Shown here: one piece after another, positions 60,041 through 64,000 of the stretch
Layout of the letters: each line of letters begins with the position of its first letter
Numbering within the stretch: position 1 is the first letter of the stretch
From: JANLQX01 sp031368215
Lineage (GTDB): Bacteria > Actinomycetota > Acidimicrobiia > Acidimicrobiales > JANYDT01
NCBI GenBank assembly: GCA_031368215.1
Contig: JANLRD010000171.1
Coordinates: 21,044-85,043 of the forward strand
Direction of reading: 5' to 3'
Length of the DNA: 64,000 bases
The notes under the pieces: generated by a model
What the model was told of the DNA's origin: nothing
Database searches by the model: none
What the model saw: only the letters and a program-made list of their open reading frames with translations
Made by a program: the position numbers and the translations under genes

Positions 60041-60619
60041 GAATTCTTCTCCTGAGGTCGGCCATCGAGGCTTCGTGTCCTCAACGTACGGATTCGTCAG
60101 CCAAGCGGAAGCAAACGCACGGCAAAAGATCTGGCTGCAACATCGGTGCAACCCCTCGGACGGATGATCGGATCTGACTGGCGTCGATCGCGATCACCGC
60201 CCGAGGCGGCCAACACGCGGATACATCAAAACCCAGCGCGAGGACTTTCAGCTGGCCACTAGCGAGGACCATGACTTGGCCATGGACAGTGTGGGCATGC
60301 CCGTGAGTTCGATCCCCTCAGCACGAGACCGCTCAACACGACGCTCAACGAACGCCTACATCGACCCGCCGATCGGCACGACGTCCGTAGATTTCCTTGC
60401 CATGACAATGATCCTTTCCGGGACCCGGCACCATGCCGTGGGCCTTCATGGTTCAACTTCTACGCAAGAATTCCGACAGCCCCCGGGTTCGATCCCCACC
60501 CGCTCCACTGCGATCGAGAATGGGCCGTGCGGTTCGGTATCTGCGTGCGCTCACCGGTACTGCGATGTCGAAGGGTTCCTCGACGGCAATCCTGCCTCAC
60601 CCGTGGGTAGTGTGGGCAT
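60041..60619. other. Gene-poor stretch with a tRNA T-arm-like sequence
   Basis: 579 bp upstream of the small secreted protein gene. No convincing protein gene. At about 60481-60509 the run GGGTTCGATCCCC followed by ACCCGCTCCA looks like a tRNA or tmRNA 3' end, but the T-stem pairs badly, so it may be a decayed attachment site or chance. Confidence 0.35.
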
Positions 60620-60889
60620 ATGGAAGACAGTACGATCGCTCATCGTTTCGCCCTCCTGGAAGCGCAGGTCAAGCTCCTGTCGGACCAAGCCGGTCTGGCG
60701 TGTCCACCGTTCGCTAGTGCAGGCGTAGTCGGCGCCGCCGGCGGGCAATCGGCGCCGGCGACGAGTCAGCCACTCGACGAAGTTATTGCCCTCAAGCGAG
60801 CAGGCAAAACGACTCAAGCAGTAGTTGCCTACCGCCGCCTGACCGGCGCCACAATGCTTGAAGCGCTGCGCGCCGTAGAGGGAATCTGA
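60620..60889 (+). CDS. Small protein with ribosomal bL12 C-terminal-like motif
   Basis: 89 residues, ATG start. The last 40 residues, LDEVIALKRAGKTTQAVVAYRRLTGATMLEALRAVEGI, follow the helix pattern of the bL12 C-terminal domain (VIxLxRxGKKxEAIKxYRExTGxxLxEAKxAVE). Such short stand-alone proteins occur widely in actinobacteria, with unknown role. The first 50 residues contain a possible short coiled coil (HRFALLEAQVKLLSDQAG) and a flexible Gly/Ala part. The stop overlaps the start of the transposase remnant. Confidence 0.75.
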   Translation: MEDSTIAHRFALLEAQVKLLSDQAGLACPPFASAGVVGAAGGQSAPATSQPLDEVIALKRAGKTTQAVVAYRRLTGATMLEALRAVEGI

Positions 60890-61312
60890 TCGGTATTGGG
60901 CGGTCACCGAGCACCCAACGACCGAGAGGAAGCTGTATTTGTGTGCGGGGAACGAGGTGTGGTCGAACCGGATCGTCGGGTACTCGATGGCCGAACGCAT
61001 GACGTCGGATCTTGCCGTGACGGCGCTTCGGAACGAGATCGTCGATCGTCGATCGTCGGCCGGTCGCCACCGTGGTTCACAGCGACAGCGGGTCGCGGTT
61101 CAGGTCAAACGTGTACATACGAATGCTGGCGAACAATAGGCTTCGGGTTTCGATGGGATGCGTCGGCGCGTGCGGTGACGACGCCGCGATGAAATCGTTC
61201 TTCTCGCTCGTGCAAACCAACGTGCTCGACACCCGCCGCTGGCCTTCTCGAGCCGAGCTCCGCCAAGCGATCACGACCTGGATCGAAGCGAAGTATCACC
61301 GACGGCGGCGAA
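60885..61312 (+). mobile_element. IS3-family transposase (OrfB, rve core) remnant
   Basis: Truncated N-terminally; begins SDRYWAVTEHPTTERKLYLCAGNEVWSNRIVGYSM (usual form WLTDITEH ... SNRIVGYS), then ALRNEIVDRR, and after a frameshift VHSDSGSRFRS, GCVGACGDDAAMKSFFSLVQTNVLD and RAELRQAITTWIEAKYHRRRR. The first catalytic Asp is lost (WAVTEH). The second Asp (HSDSG) and the Glu region (AAMKSFF, with Lys instead of Glu) indicate an inactive copy. The frameshift lies in a triple 7-bp repeat at 61037-61057; removing one unit restores VDRRPVATVVHSDSG. No terminal inverted repeats were seen. Confidence 0.85.
61037..61057 (+). repeat. Triple tandem GATCGTC inside the transposase remnant
   Basis: Three exact 7-bp units. 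With two units the transposase frame reads through; with three it is shifted. This is a direct explanation of the frameshift by unit duplication. Confidence 0.9.
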
Positions 61313-61475
61313 ATCCTCCGAACACTTACCCTGGACCCCTCCCGCACCAGCCAACGAACCGGCAACCAACGCGGCGGACCATCACGCCCCTGCGGCCCCT
61401 TGGGACCCCGAAAAAACCAACCTGAACCCATGACCTGGGTTCGGGTCCTTGCCGATGTCTCGCGGACATCACATA

Positions 61476-61515
61476 GCGCGTTCGGCGGGATTCGAACCCC
61501 AACCTTCTGATCCGT
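61476..61515 (-). repeat. tRNA-Arg 3'-end fragment (att-like), copy 1
   Basis: On the minus strand it reads ACGGATCAGAAGG, a T-arm with GGGGTTCGAATCCC, then acceptor CGAACGCG. It matches 63080-63120 except for one base deleted in the C-run and one substitution. Only the 3' half of a tRNA from the anticodon loop on is present, and CCA is not encoded (CTA). Such 3' halves are left at att sites of tyrosine-recombinase elements. Confidence 0.7.
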
Positions 61516-61692
61516 GGGCCTCTCAGACCCGGTATCCGGTGCTATCGGGAAGTGTCACCGAGTGTCCGTTGCAGACCGCGACCGGCGTCGTTGCTGCGAT
61601 GGCGGTGTCCCTTGAGTGACCGGTGGTGACCGCTGGAATCCCTTGAGAACCGAGTCAATGTTCTCACCCACTTCCTCATAAGTACGCTTACG

Positions 61693-62054
61693 TTAGTGGG
61701 TAGGACGATTCATTCGCAGCCCGCCTTCGCTGTGGAAGATCGCGGCCGCGACCACGTGCCGGTCCTTCTCGTTCACGATCACTTCGTCAACGAACCGTCT
61801 TGGCACAGCGATCCCATGTCCGTCCGTGGCGACGCGTACGTTGGCGAAACGTCGTTGAACTCGTGCCTCATCGAGATCTGGCAGATCTGCGATGACGTTC
61901 CGTAACGCCTCGGCAAGGATCAGTTCACTTACGATCGGCCGCTGGAACAGACCGTTGTGCTTGCGGTCAGGATGAAATCGCAGATCCGTATCGGGAAGAG
62001 CACGTCCGCGTCGAGCAACAACCGCGCTCCACGAACCGGCCCGACTGCTATCAC
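61693..62054 (-). pseudogene. PIN-domain toxin (VapC-like) with an internal frameshift
   Basis: The gene starts at a GTG (62054) that overlaps the antitoxin stop as GTGA and reads VGPVRGARLLLDADVLFPIRICDFILTA, the typical first strand and active Asp of a PIN_3-type protein. It then runs into a stop after SSGRS. One frame over, the continuation is HNGLFQRPIVSELILAEALRNVIADLPDLDEARVQRRFANVRV and VNEKDRHVVAAAIFHSEGG (second acidic site, KDRHV). A shift near 61965-61975 separates the halves. As it stands the toxin is broken. Confidence 0.75.
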
Positions 62055-62452
62055 GCCTCGAAGAAGCCGAACGCGTCGGCGTCGGCAGCAAGCTCGTCGA
62101 GAGCGCGACGTCGCCGTTCCAAATCAGCGTGGAGGTACGCGAGCACATCGCGCCGCCGGATGCGCCGATGCCCTCGCTCCCCTTGCGTGCGACGGAAAGG
62201 AAGCACGCCCGTGTCCAACAAGCGGATCAACGTCGGCCGCGAGACTCCCAACAGCTTTGCTGACTCCTGCGTCGTGAGATCGTCCGACCCGGGTGACCGA
62301 AGCTCCGCGATCGCCCCTTGAAACGCCTCGACCACTTCGGAACTGAGGATGACCTGGCGTCCCCGACCGTCCACCAGGCGGGCATCACCGCCGAGCAACT
62401 TCGCGAGCTCGTCAAGGGTGGCTGGCTTTGGTGATGTTGCTGTTCGTGCCAT
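62051..62452 (-). CDS. Excisionase-type helix-turn-helix antitoxin
   Basis: 133 residues from the ATG at 62452 (MARTATSPKPAT). The central part DLTTQESAKLLGVSRPTLIRLLDTGVLPFRRTQGERGHRRIRRRDVLAYL is a MerR/Xis-like HTH with the usual wing. The N-terminal half (DARLVDGRGRQVILSSEVVEAFQGAIAEL) is found in antitoxins paired with PIN_3 toxins. It directly precedes the PIN gene with GTGA overlap. Two in-frame ATG codons a little upstream are alternative starts. Confidence 0.85.
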   Translation of the reverse strand: MARTATSPKPATLDELAKLLGGDARLVDGRGRQVILSSEVVEAFQGAIAELRSPGSDDLTTQESAKLLGVSRPTLIRLLDTGVLPFRRTQGERGHRRIRRRDVLAYLHADLERRRRALDELAADADAFGFFEA

Positions 62453-62713
62453 GCAATTCATCATGGCACGAAATCGACCAAATCGCAATGGCGTTCGACG
62501 CGACCGACCTCGCTCGGGTCCACTGTGGTCGATGCTTGTGTGGATCCGGGCAGTCCCTCGTGGAGCAGGCGGGCGGACGGCTCATCTCAGCGCGAGTCAT
62601 CCGGTGCGATGACGGTGCACTCAGTCGCCCGGATCCACTCACTTGTTCGGGTGCCGACCGCGCCGAGTTGCTTCGAATCATTGACGGCACCCCGGATCTT
62701 GCAGGGCTGCGTG

Positions 62714-62980
62714 CTACTCGTCTCGCGAACCTCGGCGCGCCTTGACTTCCTTCCACGATGCGTGCTCGCAGCGCGGCGACGCGTCTCCAGTTTCGGGAGC
62801 GGTCTGCACAACTTTGGCGGCCGGGTCCAGGAGGGTTTGCCGTTCGCGTGACGCCTCGGTCGCTGTCGAGAAACCGCGCCGAGTGACCTGGCTCCACTTG
62901 CCGGTCAGTGGGTCTTTCGACGTGCGCGCCTTGAAATACCAGCCGTTGGCGTCTCGGTAGACGCCCTTGAAACGAGGCAT
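62714..62980 (-). pseudogene. Tyrosine recombinase/integrase, N-terminal fragment
   Basis: 88 codons from the ATG at 62980. The first 50 residues, MPRFKGVYRDANGWYFKARTSKDPLTGKW and RRGFSTATEASRER, match the arm-type DNA-binding domain of actinobacterial phage or ICE integrases. After QTLLDPA the similarity ends and the frame closes; the core-binding and catalytic domains (R...HxxR...Y) are missing. It lies 100 bp from the tRNA-Arg fragment at 63080-63120, the usual position of an integrase next to its attachment site. Confidence 0.8.
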
Positions 62981-63079
62981 CACAGACCTCCCTGAAGCTT
63001 TTCGAACACTGAATGTTCTGACGCGTGTTCTCACCACGATGGTGTCGTCAACCGACACACGCCCTGACCAGGGCTTTTG

Positions 63080-63120
63080 GCGCGTTCGGAGGGATTCGAA
63101 CCCCCAACCTTCTGATCCGT
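63080..63120 (-). repeat. tRNA-Arg 3'-end fragment with CCA (att-like), copy 2
   Basis: Minus strand: ACGGATCAGAAGG, GGGGG-TTCGAAT-CCCTC (T-arm), CGAACGC-G followed by CCA (63077-63079). The anticodon loop part fits tRNA-Arg(ACG), whose 5' half is absent. This and 61476-61515 are direct repeats 1.6 kb apart enclosing the toxin-antitoxin and integrase remnants. Confidence 0.75.
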
Positions 63121-63231
63121 AGGGGGATTTTTGGGGTACGCGAGCGTCACCGCTGAGATCCGGCCATGCCCTTTGAGCTGCGGTTTCTCGTTGAGTGGTG
63201 GCGAGCGGCTTTGGCGGTGTAGCGCGGCAAT

Positions 63232-63319
63232 CGATACATTTCCGATACATCGATCATCGTGAATAGAACCTTCTGCGTGTAGCGGAAATCGGACATCGCC
63301 ATGTATCGAAATGTATCGG
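63232..63319. repeat. Four copies of CGATACAT/ATGTATCG arranged as an inverted pair of doublets
   Basis: CGATACAT at 63232-63239 and 63243-63250, and its complement ATGTATCG at 63301-63308 and 63311-63318. Each doublet has 10-11 bp periodicity (one helical turn). It lies 110-200 bp beyond the att-like tRNA fragment and about 115 bp before the small gene at 63434. It may be integrase arm sites or an operator. Confidence 0.8.
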
Positions 63320-63433
63320 CAGGCACGTCGGCCCTGGAGACCGAGGCGAATTTGTCATAGTGCTCCCTCATACTGCCGATACAAGAACACAGGTACCCTG
63401 GGAAGTCAGGACCGAGTCAAGGGGAGGCACACC

Positions 63434-63622
63434 ATGGAAACCAACGAGGTTGTGTTCGCCGATGCGGACGACCTACGAATCGCCGTCACCGATGCGTTGA
63501 GCAAGGTCGGCAAGACATTTAGCGAGCTCGAAGAAGAAGCGGCGTCCGGCCACTTCTCCAGTGAGCGCGCGTGCCTCACGTGGATGGCCGTGTCCGAGCT
63601 GCGGGAGTATGCCCCCGCCTGA
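63434..63622 (+). CDS. Small hypothetical acidic protein
   Basis: 62 residues, ATG with GGGGAGG upstream. Sequence is mainly helical: DADDLRIAVTDALSKVGKTFSELEEEAASGHF, then SERACLTWMAVSELREY. No family recognised. Its stop overlaps the start of the following larger gene (63609), an arrangement like that of an antitoxin or small regulator before its partner. Confidence 0.6.
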   Translation: METNEVVFADADDLRIAVTDALSKVGKTFSELEEEAASGHFSSERACLTWMAVSELREYAPA

Positions 63623-64000
63623 TCTCGAGTCACTCGCTCGCGGATTCGCCGACTCCATAACCCGAGTCCTCAACCTCACCGTCACCGACGGCCTGCGATT
63701 GTCGGCAGTCATATCGCGCTCGAAGGGACTCGTCTTCGTCGGACACCGGCTGACCAAGCACCAGTTCGTCGTCGAAGAGGCGTTCCCACTCGCACGAAGT
63801 ACCCACGCTCCGTTGTTTCTGAGCGCGTTCTTCAAGCTGCAGCTCGACTCGGAGAACAGCTACCTCACCGTCGGAAGTTCGAGCTTCGGCGTCTACGAAT
63901 CGTCCGACATGTCCACTGGCGCGCTCTTCCGCTACGAGTACGAGCGAGACAAAGCCGACAACTTCCCCGAGGCCCATCTGCACGTGCGCGGCGATTGGGG
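63609..64000 (+). CDS. Hypothetical protein, N-terminal part (runs off the window)
   Basis: Open from the ATG at 63609, overlapping the previous stop by 14 nt, to the window end; 130 residues are seen. The beginning MPPPDLESLARGFADSITRVLN is followed by strand-rich sequence (LRLSAVISRSKGLVFVGHRL, HAPLFLSAFFKLQLDSENSYLTVGSSSFGVYES) and FRYEYERDKADNFPEAHLHVRGDWG. No signal or membrane segment. The AHLHVRG pattern is reminiscent of small accessory-island proteins, but I cannot name it. Confidence 0.6.
   Translation, partial: MPPPDLESLARGFADSITRVLNLTVTDGLRLSAVISRSKGLVFVGHRLTKHQFVVEEAFPLARSTHAPLFLSAFFKLQLDSENSYLTVGSSSFGVYESSDMSTGALFRYEYERDKADNFPEAHLHVRGDW

Noticed and set aside
60478..60509. Possible tmRNA or tRNA 3' end (GGGTTCGATCCCC ... 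CGCTCCA)
   Set aside because: The T-stem has mismatches in the outer pairs and no other tRNA or tmRNA parts are nearby; too weak to call.
62428..62745. 105-codon plus-strand frame between antitoxin and integrase fragment
   Set aside because: Overlaps the antitoxin start and integrase end, has no ribosome-binding site and no recognisable domain.

Overview
The window is high-GC, gene-dense actinobacterial-type DNA: GTG and TTG starts are common, 4-nt GTGA/ATGA overlaps join most operon genes, leaderless-type promoters are visible, and there are PPOX/F420-type flavoproteins and lipid or steroid-type catabolic genes. I infer an environmental member of Actinomycetota, possibly Acidimicrobiia; no rRNA or intact tRNA is present to confirm this.

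Layout. (1) 1-6.5 kb: an FtsX-type permease end and an ABC ATPase with a fused cyclic-nucleotide-binding domain, then a cNMP-binding patatin (NTE-type) lipase, a PEP-synthase-like swivel protein and an APH-like kinase. (2) 6.5-18.1 kb: an oxidative catabolism block. A minus-strand series 18138 to 8717 encodes a Rieske-less oxygenase, a Rieske-reductase fusion, a GST-Rieske oxygenase fusion, and a BMP-family (purine nucleoside-type) ABC importer. This part list matches the NdmC/NdmD/NdmE caffeine N-demethylase logic of Pseudomonas putida CBB5, with the GST and an oxygenase fused into one chain. It is my main candidate for an undescribed system. (3) 18.2-22 kb: phosphoglucomutase, a secreted phosphoesterase-like protein and a phytanoyl-CoA-type dioxygenase. 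(4) 22-42 kb: a Wzx/Wzy-type exopolysaccharide locus. One tightly coupled 12-gene operon (39369 to 23820) carries a priming transferase, Wzz, Wzx, a Wzy polymerase fused to a TolB-like propeller, five other glycosyltransferase-type proteins, RmlD and an acetyltransferase. A second TolB-like gene and a GlxA-like copper oxidase sit at its edges. The locus lies between two 345-bp direct repeats (4 mismatches) of the 3' part of a DUF35 gene. (5) 41.9-45.5 kb: DUF35 protein, Cys-less thiolase-fold protein and a Baeyer-Villiger monooxygenase. (6) 45.5-58.3 kb: a two-component system with SHOCT and LCCL proteins, redox enzymes, and a Rieske dioxygenase / SnoaL / VOC catabolic trio. (7) 58.3-64 kb: an accessory zone with a MazF-type toxin-antitoxin pair, PIN-toxin fragments, an IS3-type transposase remnant, a truncated tyrosine integrase, two copies of a tRNA-Arg 3' end (att-like) and a four-copy ATGTATCG repeat.

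How they work together: the window combines uptake and oxidative attack on N- or O-methylated heterocycles or aromatics (7-18 kb, 55-57.6 kb), a likely side-chain or ketone degradation set (42-45.5 kb), and cell-surface polysaccharide production. The last 6 kb has been eroded by mobile elements. Functional assignments are by motif reading only; no database search was possible.
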